Shown here: positions 34,888 through 44,368 of the stretch, one piece after another | Position numbering within the stretch: the stretch's first letter is position 1 | How the letters are laid out: each line of letters begins with the position of its first letter | Program-made: the position numbers and the translations under genes | Notes under the pieces: model-generated | Databases searched by the model: none | The model's input: only the letters and a program-made list of their open reading frames with translations | What the model was told of the DNA's origin: nothing | Assembly: GCF_003032475.1 (NCBI RefSeq) | Contig: NZ_CP028369.1 | Span: 4,278,001 to 4,342,000 of the forward strand | Length of the DNA: 64,000 nucleotides | Origin: Streptomyces sp. P3 | Lineage (GTDB): Bacteria; Actinomycetota; Actinomycetes; Streptomycetales; Streptomycetaceae | Direction of reading: 5' to 3'

Positions 34888-35442
34888 TCAGAACAACGGT
34901 TCGGGCAGGACCCCCTCCAGGGCGAGCAGCTTCCGCTTGGTCTCCAGACCGCCCCCGAAGCCGCCGATGCCGCCGTCCCTCTCCACCACCCGGTGGCAGG
35001 GCACGACGACCGGCAGCGGGTTGGACCCCATCGCGGCGCCCACCGCCTGCGCGGCCCCCGGCTGCCCCACCCGCTCCGCCAGATCGCCGTAACCCACGAC
35101 GGCCCCGTAGGGAACACCGGTGGCCAGTTCCCGCAACACCTGACGGTTGAAGCCCGAGATCAGGGACCAGTCCAGGGGCAGCTCGAAGACCTGCCGCTCA
35201 CCGGAGAAATAGGCCTGGAACTGGCGTATCGCCTCGGCCAGCAACGGGGAGCCGGGCGCCTCGACGGGCTCCGTTCCCAGCCGATCCGCCAGCCTTGAGA
35301 GCGCCTTGTCGCGCACCACGTCGGTGGCGTGGAAGACCACGTTGAGCAGTCCCTCGGAGCTCGCCGCCAGCATCAGCGGCCCGATGTCGGTGTTCACGAC
35401 GGCCCACACGACCCGCTGTCCGTACTCCGCATGGCTGTCCAT
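34888..35442 (-). CDS. ogt: Methylated-DNA-protein cysteine methyltransferase
   Basis: This 184-residue suicide repair protein transfers methyl groups from O6-methylguanine in DNA to its own cysteine. The active-site motif PCHRVV is present, with Asn-rich SNPLPVVVPCHRVV before it and the GGFGGGLETKRKLLALEG ending. The helix-turn-helix region is TGVPYGAVVGYGDLAERVG. A PafBC-type promoter lies immediately upstream, its -10 element ending 6 nt before the ATG, so the gene is probably DNA-damage-inducible and leaderless. Confidence 0.95.
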   Translation of the reverse strand: MDSHAEYGQRVVWAVVNTDIGPLMLAASSEGLLNVVFHATDVVRDKALSRLADRLGTEPVEAPGSPLLAEAIRQFQAYFSGERQVFELPLDWSLISGFNRQVLRELATGVPYGAVVGYGDLAERVGQPGAAQAVGAAMGSNPLPVVVPCHRVVERDGGIGGFGGGLETKRKLLALEGVLPEPLF

Positions 35443-35448
35443 GCGCCC

Positions 35449-35471
35449 ACGGTACGGGCAGCCACCGACAA
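35449..35471 (-). promoter_or_regulatory. PafBC/RecA-NDp-type promoter of ogt
   Basis: On the minus strand TTGTCGGTG (35471-35463), exactly 8 bases, then TACCGT (35454-35449) match the TTGTCRGTG-N8-TAnnnT consensus in full. The ATG of ogt begins 6 bases further on. Confidence 0.85.
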
Positions 35472-35491
35472 CGCCCTGCGAGGGCCGCGCG

Positions 35492-36364
35492 TCAGAACCA
35501 GTACAGCGCCCGCCGCACCACGTCGGGCCGGTCGGTGATGACGCCGTCGACGCCGTACCCGGCGACGGCCCGGGCGGTCTCCGCGTCGTCGACGGTCCAG
35601 GTGAACACCTTCATCGGCCGCCCGTGCGGTCCGGTGAGCTCCTGCACCGCGGCGACGTACGCCTGGGAGAGGCCGGTGCAGGACGGGTTGATCTGGTCGG
35701 CGAACACCGAGATCCGGGGCAGGTCCGACAGGGCCGGCTTGCCGAGCAGGCCGATGCGCACCGCGGGCATCAGCCGGTGGACCGTCCGCAGGCAGTCGGC
35801 GCTGAAACTCTGCACGACCAACCGGCTGGCGAGGTGGTGCTCGTCCAGCCACACCTCGTCGCCCAGGAGTCCGAGGACCTCCTGCTCGATGCCCGGGTAG
35901 AGCTCGGGATTCTTGATCTCCAGAAGCAGGTTCTGGTGGTTGCGGTCGACCCGGTCGAGGTACTGCGTCAACGTCGGCACGCGCACGCCCGCGTAGGCGG
36001 GGCCGAACCAGCTTCCCGCGTCGAGCCGCGCGACCTCGGCGGCGGTGAAGTCCTTCACTTTCCAGGGGGCGCGGCCCGGAAAGACCTCTTCCACGTCCGT
36101 CGTCCGGCGGAGGCTGTCGTCGTGGACGACGACGAGCTCGCCGTCCCGGGTGCGCTGGACGTCGTTCTCCACCCAGAGGGTGCCCAGCGACTTCGCGCGG
36201 TCGACGGCCTCCAGGGTGTTCTCCGGAGCGACGGCGGAGGCGCCCCGGTGGGCGACCACCGCAGGCCGCAGCGCGATGCCCGCGCGGGCGCTGTGGACGG
36301 GGAGCAGGAGCGCCACGGTGCCCAGGATCACGGTGGTCATGACGGCAACTACGCGTGTGTGCAT
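35492..36364 (-). CDS. Secreted glycerophosphodiester phosphodiesterase
   Basis: This 290-residue protein starts with a signal peptide (VVAVMTTVILGTVALLLPVHSARA). The GDPD TIM-barrel fold follows, with the catalytic motif VAHRGASAVAPENTLEAV, then WVENDVQRTRDGELVVVHDDSL, supplying the His, Glu and Asp ligands, and GVDGVITDRPDVVRRAL at the end. It would hydrolyse glycerophosphodiesters outside the cell to glycerol 3-phosphate and an alcohol, a route to phosphate or carbon. The ATG at 36364 has gaggag 7 nt upstream. It is divergent from the MHYT gene. Confidence 0.94.
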   Translation of the reverse strand: MHTRVVAVMTTVILGTVALLLPVHSARAGIALRPAVVAHRGASAVAPENTLEAVDRAKSLGTLWVENDVQRTRDGELVVVHDDSLRRTTDVEEVFPGRAPWKVKDFTAAEVARLDAGSWFGPAYAGVRVPTLTQYLDRVDRNHQNLLLEIKNPELYPGIEQEVLGLLGDEVWLDEHHLASRLVVQSFSADCLRTVHRLMPAVRIGLLGKPALSDLPRISVFADQINPSCTGLSQAYVAAVQELTGPHGRPMKVFTWTVDDAETARAVAGYGVDGVITDRPDVVRRALYWF

Positions 36365-36528
36365 GCGTACTCCTCGCGTCGAGCGATCACATACAGCTCA
36401 ACTGTGACAGCGAAGGGTCCACGACGGCGGGGTGGCGCGGGGCGGTCACACGAAGGGAGGAGACACCCGACGCCCCTCACCGGTGCCGCACATGTGGGGC
36501 AAGGACGTGTTTCTTTGCCGGAAAATCG

Positions 36529-36557
36529 TTCGACCATTCCGGTGGGAGTCATACTTT
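36529..36557 (+). promoter_or_regulatory. Possible promoter of the MHYT gene
   Basis: TTCGAC (36529-36534), a 17-nt spacer and TACTTT (36552-36557) resemble a vegetative promoter. It lies in the 284-bp divergent gap between the GDPD and MHYT genes. No gene is recognised in that gap. Confidence 0.4.
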
Positions 36558-36648
36558 CCCTCAGCCTTGACCGCGCGCAGCGGTCCTGGAAGGCCGCGTT
36601 CCAGAGGCATCGGGCAAGATCCGGCAACAGGGCGAAGGGCAACCGCGC

Positions 36649-37515
36649 ATGCACGGCACGGTCGACGGTTTCAGCTACGGACTCGTCACCCCGCTGGTGG
36701 CCTACGTCATGGCCTGCCTCGGCGGTGCGCTGGGCCTGCGCTGCACCACCAGAGCCCTGCTCGTCGCCCACTCCTGGCGGCCGGGCTGGCTCGCCCTCGG
36801 CTCCGCGGCGATCGGCTCCGGCATCTGGACCATGCATTTCGTCGCGATGATCGGCTTCACCGTCCGGGGAGCCCCGATCCACTACGACAAACCCATGACC
36901 TACGGCAGCCTGGGCGTCGCCGTCGTCATGGTGGGCGTCGGGGTCTTCATCGTCGGCTACCGCGGCGCGACCGGAACCGCGCTGTTCACCGGAGGGACCC
37001 TCACCGGTCTCGGCATCGCGTCCATGCACTACCTCGGCATGGCCGGGATGCGCCTGAACGGCACGTTCACGTACAACACGCTCACCGTCGCGGTCTCCGT
37101 CGCGATCGCCATGGCCGCCGCCACCGTCGCCCTGTGGGCCGCGGGGCAGGTCAGGGGCTTCCTGTGGAGCGTGGGCGCCGGCCTGGTCATGGGGCTCGCC
37201 GTCACCGGCATGCACTACACCGGCATGGCCGCCCTCAGCGTTCATCTGCACACGGGCGGCGCCCCGACGGCGGGCGACCCGCCGGCCACCCTGCTCGCAC
37301 CCATGCTGATCGGCCCCCTCGCGTTCCTCTGCCTGGCCGGCGCCGTGGTGCTGTTCGACCCGCTGATGGTGATGGGCAAGCCGGACCGGGCCCCCGTCCC
37401 GCACCGCCCCGGCGTCCCGGCGCACCGGCCCGTCGGACATCCGGCGCGCGGCGCCCGCCTCCGCGGCCGCCGGGACGTGGCCCCCCGGGAGTCCCGCACC
37501 CCGCAGAACCGCTGA
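36649..37515 (+). CDS. MHYT-domain membrane sensor protein
   Basis: This 288-residue protein has about seven membrane helices carrying the three MHYT-type motifs that give the domain its name: WTMHFVAM, SMHYLGM and GMHYTGM. These are predicted to bind copper, and so to sense oxygen, CO or NO. Unlike many relatives it has no GGDEF/EAL output domain; the C-terminal 45 residues are only Pro/Arg/His-rich, so it must signal through another protein or act in a different way. The ATG at 36649 is chosen by family start. Confidence 0.9.
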   Translation: MHGTVDGFSYGLVTPLVAYVMACLGGALGLRCTTRALLVAHSWRPGWLALGSAAIGSGIWTMHFVAMIGFTVRGAPIHYDKPMTYGSLGVAVVMVGVGVFIVGYRGATGTALFTGGTLTGLGIASMHYLGMAGMRLNGTFTYNTLTVAVSVAIAMAAATVALWAAGQVRGFLWSVGAGLVMGLAVTGMHYTGMAALSVHLHTGGAPTAGDPPATLLAPMLIGPLAFLCLAGAVVLFDPLMVMGKPDRAPVPHRPGVPAHRPVGHPARGARLRGRRDVAPRESRTPQNR

Positions 37516-37557
37516 GCCGGCGCCTGCGCACGCCCCGAAACCCCTGATCGGACCCCG

Positions 37558-37580
37558 TTGTCAGTGGGGGGTCGTACGGT
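37558..37580 (+). promoter_or_regulatory. PafBC/RecA-NDp-type promoter of uvrB
   Basis: TTGTCAGTG (37558-37566), 8 bases and TACGGT (37575-37580) match TTGTCRGTG-N8-TAnnnT completely. Only 7 bases separate the -10 element from the uvrB ATG, so the transcript would be leaderless or nearly so. Confidence 0.85.
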
Positions 37581-37587
37581 GGATGGC

Positions 37588-39732
<2,145 letters not shown>

Positions 39733-39757
39733 CGGACCCGTGCGACTCCTGTGCCCG

Positions 39758-39801
39758 GGCCCGCACGTGCTGTGTTGCAAGACCGACACAAAGTGCGGGC
39801 C
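39758..39801 (+). terminator. Hairpin after uvrB
   Basis: Ggcccgcac (39758-39766) pairs with gtgcgggcc (39793-39801), a 9-bp stem with a 26-nt loop, 26 bases past the uvrB stop. It probably ends the uvrB transcript. Confidence 0.6.
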
Positions 39802-39812
39802 TGGGTGCGGCA

Positions 39813-39835
39813 CTGTCAGTGCCTTTGCGTAGGGT
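39813..39835 (+). promoter_or_regulatory. PafBC/RecA-NDp-type promoter of terD
   Basis: CTGTCAGTG (39813-39821), 8 bases and TAGGGT (39830-39835). Only the first base departs from TTGTCRGTG, and TAGGGT is the preferred -10. The -35 half also lies in the palindrome ggcactg-t-cagtgcc (39809-39823). The terD start is 57 bases downstream. Confidence 0.8.
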
Positions 39836-39892
39836 TTCCGTCAACCGCGGGCGCCGCGGCAACAGGGGACAGCTCGAGAGGGGAATCAGCGC

Positions 39893-40471
39893 GTGACCGT
39901 CAACATGACCAAGGGTCAGGCCATCAGTCTGCAGAAGAACGACGGGGGCAGCCTGACCGCGGTGCGCATGGGTCTCGGCTGGCAGGCGGCCCCGCGGCGC
40001 GGCCTGTTCGGCTCCCGGACCCGGGAGATCGACCTCGACGCCTCCGCCGTTCTGTTCGCGGACAAGCAGCCGGTCGACGTCGTCTTCTTCCGTCACCTGG
40101 TGAGCGACGACGGCTCCGTCCGCCACACCGGTGACAACCTGGTCGGCGGCGTCGGCCAGGGCGGCGACGACGAGGCGATCCTCGTCGACCTCGCGCGCGT
40201 GCCGGTCCACATCGACCAGATCGTCTTCACCGTGAACTCCTTCACGGGCCAGACGTTCCAGGAGGTGCAGAACGCCTTCTGCCGCCTGGTCGACGAGACC
40301 AACGGCCAGGAGCTGGCGCGCTACACGCTCGCGGGCGGCGGCGCGTACACGGCACAGATCATGGCGAAGGTGCACCGGGTCGGCGGAGGCTGGAACATGA
40401 CGGCCCTCGGGACTCCGGCCAACGGCCGTACCTTCCAGGACCTGATGCCCGCGATCCTGCCGGCGCTGTAG
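39893..40471 (+). CDS. TerD family protein (tellurium resistance / stress)
   Basis: This 192-residue single TerD domain binds Ca2+ in known members. Motifs are TKGQAISLQKNDGGSLTAVR, GLGWQ, REIDLDASAVLF, the acidic loop GGVGQGGDDEAILVDLARV, and QTFQEVQNAFCRLVDE. TerD proteins protect against tellurite, phage and membrane or DNA stress, by an unknown mechanism. The GTG at 39893 has gagggg 8 nt upstream. A DNA-damage-type promoter precedes it, and the second TerD-domain gene follows after 62 bases, probably in the same operon. Confidence 0.94.
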   Translation: MTVNMTKGQAISLQKNDGGSLTAVRMGLGWQAAPRRGLFGSRTREIDLDASAVLFADKQPVDVVFFRHLVSDDGSVRHTGDNLVGGVGQGGDDEAILVDLARVPVHIDQIVFTVNSFTGQTFQEVQNAFCRLVDETNGQELARYTLAGGGAYTAQIMAKVHRVGGGWNMTALGTPANGRTFQDLMPAILPAL

Positions 40472-40533
40472 GGCCGCCGGCCGGCGAGCGGCACCACCAC
40501 AACACCACACGTGACGCAGGGGGACGACAGGCG

Positions 40534-42582
40534 ATGACGGCCGAGCTGGTGCGGGGGCAGAACCACCCGCTCTCCCAGGTCCGGCTCGAGATCCGGATCT
40601 CGGCCGGCAAGCCCGTCGTGGCGACGGCCGTTCTCGGCGACGAGAGCGGCAGGATCCACGGCGTCGAGCGGGTGGCCCATCCGGGCGTGCCCACACTGCC
40701 CGGCCTGGAGGTTTCCCGCCAGGCCGCCGCGGACCACCGCCTCGCGGTGGACCTCGACGCGGTACCGGCGGCCGTGCACCGGGTGGGCGTCGTGCTGGCG
40801 CTGCCCACGGGAGTCGGCGGACCGGTCGGCTTCGGCTCGGTCGCGGCCCCCTTCGTCGCGGTCACCGGCCTCGACGGGGCCGAGATCGTCACCTTCACCC
40901 TCACCGGCCTGGACGCGGAGTCGGCCGTCATCGCGCTGGAGCTGTACCGGCGGCAGGGCGCATGGAAGGTGCGCGCCGTCGGGCAGGGCTATGCGGGCGG
41001 CCTCGCCGAACTCCTCACCGACCAGGGGCTGCCGCAGGCACATCAGCTCGCGACCGAGATCAACGAGGCCGTGGTGCGGGGCCTGGCCCGCTCGGTGCCG
41101 GCCCCGCCGCCCCCCACGTCCGACGGCGACCGCTCCCGCCAGACGGCCGCGCTCGGCCCGGACCAGAGCGGCTCGCCGTACAACCCCCAGAACACCCCCG
41201 GAGCCCAGGCAACGCACGGTGCCCAGGGCATCCCCGGGAGCCAGGGCGTCGGCGGCCCCTACGGAGCGACGTCGAGCGCCCACGGGACCGCGAGCCCGGC
41301 GGGCGGTGCCACGCCGTCCGACCCCGAGCCCGCGCAGTCGGCGTCCGCGCCCCCCGCCGGTGGTCCGATCGACTACAGCCATCCGCGCCGGCAGAACACC
41401 GCTCCGCCTCCGCCGCCGCCCACCGCGCCCCCGGCACAGCCCGGGGAGCCCGCCCGGCCGGTGGCCGGCGACGCGACCGGCTGGTCCATGGAGGAGCGGC
41501 TCTACAACCAGGTCTGGGGCATGTTCGAGGACCTGGCCCGCAGCACCGCCGCGTTTCGCAGCGCGGTCGACTTCGCCGACGCGCGGATGGAGAAGGAGCT
41601 CGACCAGGTCCTGTCCGACCCGCGCAGCAGGATCGGCGGCCAGGGCGAGGCCGCCCGTGAGGCGGCCCAGGCCAAGCACAGCCGGCTCGTCGACCAGGCC
41701 CGGGAGGCCCTGGACCGCGACCTCGGCCAGCTCGGCGCCGAGGCCGACGTAGTGGAACCGGCGCTGCCCGCCGCGTACGCGCGCTGGGACAGCCCCGTCT
41801 GGCACGCCTACCGCGTCCCCATGGAGATGCCCATGGCGCTGCGTCTGGGCGACCTCCACGTGCCCGAGAGCGAACCGCTGCGCATCCCGATGCTGGTCCG
41901 GCTCCCGCTCGAACGGGGGCTGTGGATCGACAGCGGACGCACCGGCTCGTCCGACGGGCTGTTCACCGACGCGCACGACATGCGCCGCCTGGCCATGGAG
42001 TCGGCCGTGGCGCACACGGCCCGGCTGCTCGCGGTGCATCCGGCCGGCGAGTTCACCGTGCACGTCCTCGACCCGGCCGGTTCGGCCGCCGGGGAGCTGT
42101 CGCCGCTGGTGCGGTCCGGGGTCCTCGCGGCTCCGCCCGCGGCCGGCGCGGCGGGTGTGGCAGCGGTCCTGGGGCAGCTCACCGAGCGCGTCGACCTGGT
42201 GCAGATGGCGGTACGCGGCGGGGTGGCCGACTCGCTGCCGCCCGGGTTCGACACCGCCCAGCAGTTGCTGGTCGTCAACGACTTCCCGCACGGTTTCGAC
42301 GACCGTGCGGTGACCCAGTTGCGCTATCTCGCGGACGAGGGCCCGGCCGTCGGCGTGCACCTGATGATGGTCGCCGACCGGGAGGACGCGGCCGGTTACG
42401 GTCCGTTGCTGGATCCCCTGTGGCGTGGGCTGCTGCGGCTGACCCCGGTGGCCGACGACCACCTCGCCGACCCCTGGGTGGGCCATGCGTGGACGTACGA
42501 ACCGGCTCTCGTGCCACCCGGTAGTCAGGTGCTGCAGCAGGTGCTGGCCCAGGTGGCGGCGGCCCGCACCAACTATCAGTAA
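40534..42582 (+). CDS. TerD-domain protein fused to an FtsK/HerA-like degenerate ATPase domain
   Basis: This 682-residue protein has three parts. Residues 1-190 form a TerD-like domain (VRGQNHPLSQVRLEIRISAG, FVAVTGLDGAEIVTFTLTGL, GGLAELLTDQGLP). Residues about 190-310 are a disordered Gly/Pro/Gln/Ser-rich linker. The C-terminal part (about 315-682) starts with a helix-rich segment and continues into a domain resembling FtsK/HerA P-loop ATPases: the place of Walker A is GLWIDSGRTGSSDG without GKS, the Walker B-like strand is QQLLVVNDFPHGFDDRAV and GVHLMMVADRED follows as in sensor strands. The loss of Walker A suggests a binding, non-catalytic role. The FtsK relation is inference. The ATG at 40534 has aggggg upstream. 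Confidence 0.85.
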   Translation: MTAELVRGQNHPLSQVRLEIRISAGKPVVATAVLGDESGRIHGVERVAHPGVPTLPGLEVSRQAAADHRLAVDLDAVPAAVHRVGVVLALPTGVGGPVGFGSVAAPFVAVTGLDGAEIVTFTLTGLDAESAVIALELYRRQGAWKVRAVGQGYAGGLAELLTDQGLPQAHQLATEINEAVVRGLARSVPAPPPPTSDGDRSRQTAALGPDQSGSPYNPQNTPGAQATHGAQGIPGSQGVGGPYGATSSAHGTASPAGGATPSDPEPAQSASAPPAGGPIDYSHPRRQNTAPPPPPPTAPPAQPGEPARPVAGDATGWSMEERLYNQVWGMFEDLARSTAAFRSAVDFADARMEKELDQVLSDPRSRIGGQGEAAREAAQAKHSRLVDQAREALDRDLGQLGAEADVVEPALPAAYARWDSPVWHAYRVPMEMPMALRLGDLHVPESEPLRIPMLVRLPLERGLWIDSGRTGSSDGLFTDAHDMRRLAMESAVAHTARLLAVHPAGEFTVHVLDPAGSAAGELSPLVRSGVLAAPPAAGAAGVAAVLGQLTERVDLVQMAVRGGVADSLPPGFDTAQQLLVVNDFPHGFDDRAVTQLRYLADEGPAVGVHLMMVADREDAAGYGPLLDPLWRGLLRLTPVADDHLADPWVGHAWTYEPALVPPGSQVLQQVLAQVAAARTNYQ

Positions 42583-42662
42583 ACCCTCCTGACCAGCGAA
42601 CTTGGGTTTGTTTTTACCAATCCCTTTACCTTCTCTTGGTGATTGGGGTACTCTTCTTCTCA

Positions 42663-42755
42663 CGGAGGGGAGTACTCCCTGCTGCGGCGTACCCGTCAAT
42701 ACGGATCAGGCCTGATCCCGGGGCGCCGGCCCGTCTCGGGTGGAAGAGACCTCCG
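42663..42755 (+). promoter_or_regulatory. yybP-ykoY manganese riboswitch upstream of terC
   Basis: This leader carries the yybP-ykoY conserved elements: the 5' GGGGAGTA, an internal gtcaatacg segment and the 3' GAGACCTCCGG. P1 is formed by cggagg (42663-42668) with cctccg (42750-42755). The class senses Mn2+ and often controls TerC/MntP-type membrane proteins. A possible promoter, TTTACC-18-TACTCT, lies just upstream. No gene is present between 42583 and 42804. Confidence 0.88.
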
Positions 42756-42800
42756 GCAGCGCGACGGCGCTGTTCACTTGCCGTTACGTACTGCCGGAGG
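42750..42800 (+). promoter_or_regulatory. Expression platform sequestering the terC ribosome site
   Basis: Cctccggcag (42750-42759), which includes the P1 3' strand, is perfectly complementary over 10 bp to ctgccggagg (42791-42800), which contains the ggagg ribosome site of terC. With P1 formed the ribosome site is free; without it the site is paired. Confidence 0.8.
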
Positions 42801-42804
42801 CGCA

Positions 42805-43806
42805 GTGGATGTTTCCGTGAATCTGTGGGTTCTGACCATCGTCGGCCTGGCCGCCCTGATCGCGGTCGACTTCTTCATCGGCCGCAAACCGCACGACGTC
42901 TCGATCAAGGAAGCCGGGATCTGGACGGTCGTCTGGATCGCCCTGGCCGGGCTGTTCGGCCTCGGCCTGTTCCTCTTCTCCGGGGGACAGCCCGCCGGAG
43001 AGTTCTTCGCGGGCTTCATCACCGAGAAGTCGCTCAGCGTCGACAACCTCTTCGTGTTCGTCCTGATCATGGGCAAGTTCGCGGTCCCGTCGCAGTACCA
43101 GCAGCGGGTCCTGCTCGTCGGCGTCCTCATAGCCCTGGTCCTGCGGGCCGTCTTCATCGCGGCCGGTGCGGCGATCCTCGCCAGCTTCGCGTGGGTCTTC
43201 TACCTCTTCGGCGCCTTCCTGATCTGGACGGCCTGGAAGCTCATCCAGGAGGCCCGCGCCGACGACGAGGACGAGGAGTTCGAGGAGAACAAGCTGCTCA
43301 AGGCTGCGGAGAAGCGTTTCGGCGTGGCGGACCGCTACCACGGCACGAAGCTGTGGATCGAGCAGAACGGCAAGCGGGTCATGACCCCGATGCTGGTCGT
43401 GATGCTGGCGATCGGCACGACCGACGTGCTCTTCGCCCTCGACTCCATCCCCGCCATCTTCGGGCTGACGCAGGACCCGTACATCGTCTTCACCGCGAAC
43501 GCCTTCGCGCTGATGGGTCTGCGGCAGCTGTACTTCCTCATCGGCGGTCTGCTGAGGAAGCTGGTCCACCTCAGCTACGGTCTGTCGATCATCCTCGGCT
43601 TCATCGGCGTGAAGCTGGTGCTGCACGCGCTGCACGAGTCCGGGGTGCACGTGCCCGAGATCAGCATCCCGGTCTCGCTCGGCGTCATCTGTTCGGTCCT
43701 GATCGTCACCACGATCACCAGCCTGCGGGCCTCCCGGAAGCAGGCGGCGGCCGAGGAGGCGCGGACGGCGAGTGAAGGCGCTCCGAAGGATCGCATCGGA
43801 GCCTGA
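42805..43806 (+). CDS. terC: TerC family integral membrane protein (manganese export)
   Basis: This 333-residue protein has about eight or nine membrane helices of the TerC/Alx family. Signature segments are ITEKSLSVDNLFVFVLIM, FGAFLIWTAWKLI, LAIGTTDVLFALDSIPAIFG and LRQLYFLIGGLL; the acidic residues within membrane helices (SVDN, TTDVLFALDS) are the expected metal ligands. Members with Mn2+ riboswitches are thought to export Mn2+ or help load metal into exported proteins. The GTG at 42805 follows the ggagg by only 4 nt; a GTG at 42817 is the alternative start. Confidence 0.95.
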   Translation: MDVSVNLWVLTIVGLAALIAVDFFIGRKPHDVSIKEAGIWTVVWIALAGLFGLGLFLFSGGQPAGEFFAGFITEKSLSVDNLFVFVLIMGKFAVPSQYQQRVLLVGVLIALVLRAVFIAAGAAILASFAWVFYLFGAFLIWTAWKLIQEARADDEDEEFEENKLLKAAEKRFGVADRYHGTKLWIEQNGKRVMTPMLVVMLAIGTTDVLFALDSIPAIFGLTQDPYIVFTANAFALMGLRQLYFLIGGLLRKLVHLSYGLSIILGFIGVKLVLHALHESGVHVPEISIPVSLGVICSVLIVTTITSLRASRKQAAAEEARTASEGAPKDRIGA

Positions 43807-43935
43807 CCATGTACGACGTAGGGACAACCACCCCCGGGAGCGGTGCGCGGCGAATTGCCGACCACCGCTTCCGGTGCTTCCTTGGTAGCCGGGCGTTTCC
43901 ACTTCGGGACGCCGCAGCCGGGGCGTGGAGGCACC

Positions 43936-44247
43936 ATGAGCACGTCGCAGAAGTTCGTGCAGATCATCGACCTCGAGACCGACCGCATCGACGAGATGCG
44001 CGCCCTCGCCGAGGAAGGGGAACGGAACTTCGCGGGCCGGGAGGACGCCCCGAAGCGCCGGCTCGTCCTCAGGGACAGGAACCGGCCGAACCATTACCTC
44101 GTGGTGGTCGAGTTCGACTCCTACGAGGCGGCCATGCGCAACAGCGAGGCCGAGGAGACGGGGAAGTTCGCGGAGGGCATGGCGGCGCTGTGCACCCGGC
44201 CGCCGTCCTTCACCGACTGCGACGTCGTGGACGCCGCCGAGTTCTGA
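43936..44247 (+). CDS. Small ferredoxin-like-fold (ABM-type) protein
   Basis: This 103-residue protein resembles dimeric alpha/beta-barrel (antibiotic biosynthesis monooxygenase-like) proteins: a first strand FVQIIDLET, a helix RIDEMRALAEEGERNF, a strand HYLVVVEFDSYEAAMRNSE and a closing strand. No catalytic residues can be assigned, so the fold call is inference. The ATG at 43936 has gtggagg 5 nt upstream. It lies 129 bases after terC on the same strand. Confidence 0.75.
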   Translation: MSTSQKFVQIIDLETDRIDEMRALAEEGERNFAGREDAPKRRLVLRDRNRPNHYLVVVEFDSYEAAMRNSEAEETGKFAEGMAALCTRPPSFTDCDVVDAAEF

Positions 44248-44368
44248 GGACTCCGCCGGCCGCGGTGTCGTACGGGCATGGGCCGCCCGGGGCCGCAGGG
44301 CCGACCGGAGCCGGTCCGGCCGTGCGGACCGGAGTGCGCGGCCCGCACGGCTCTGCGACGATCACAGC

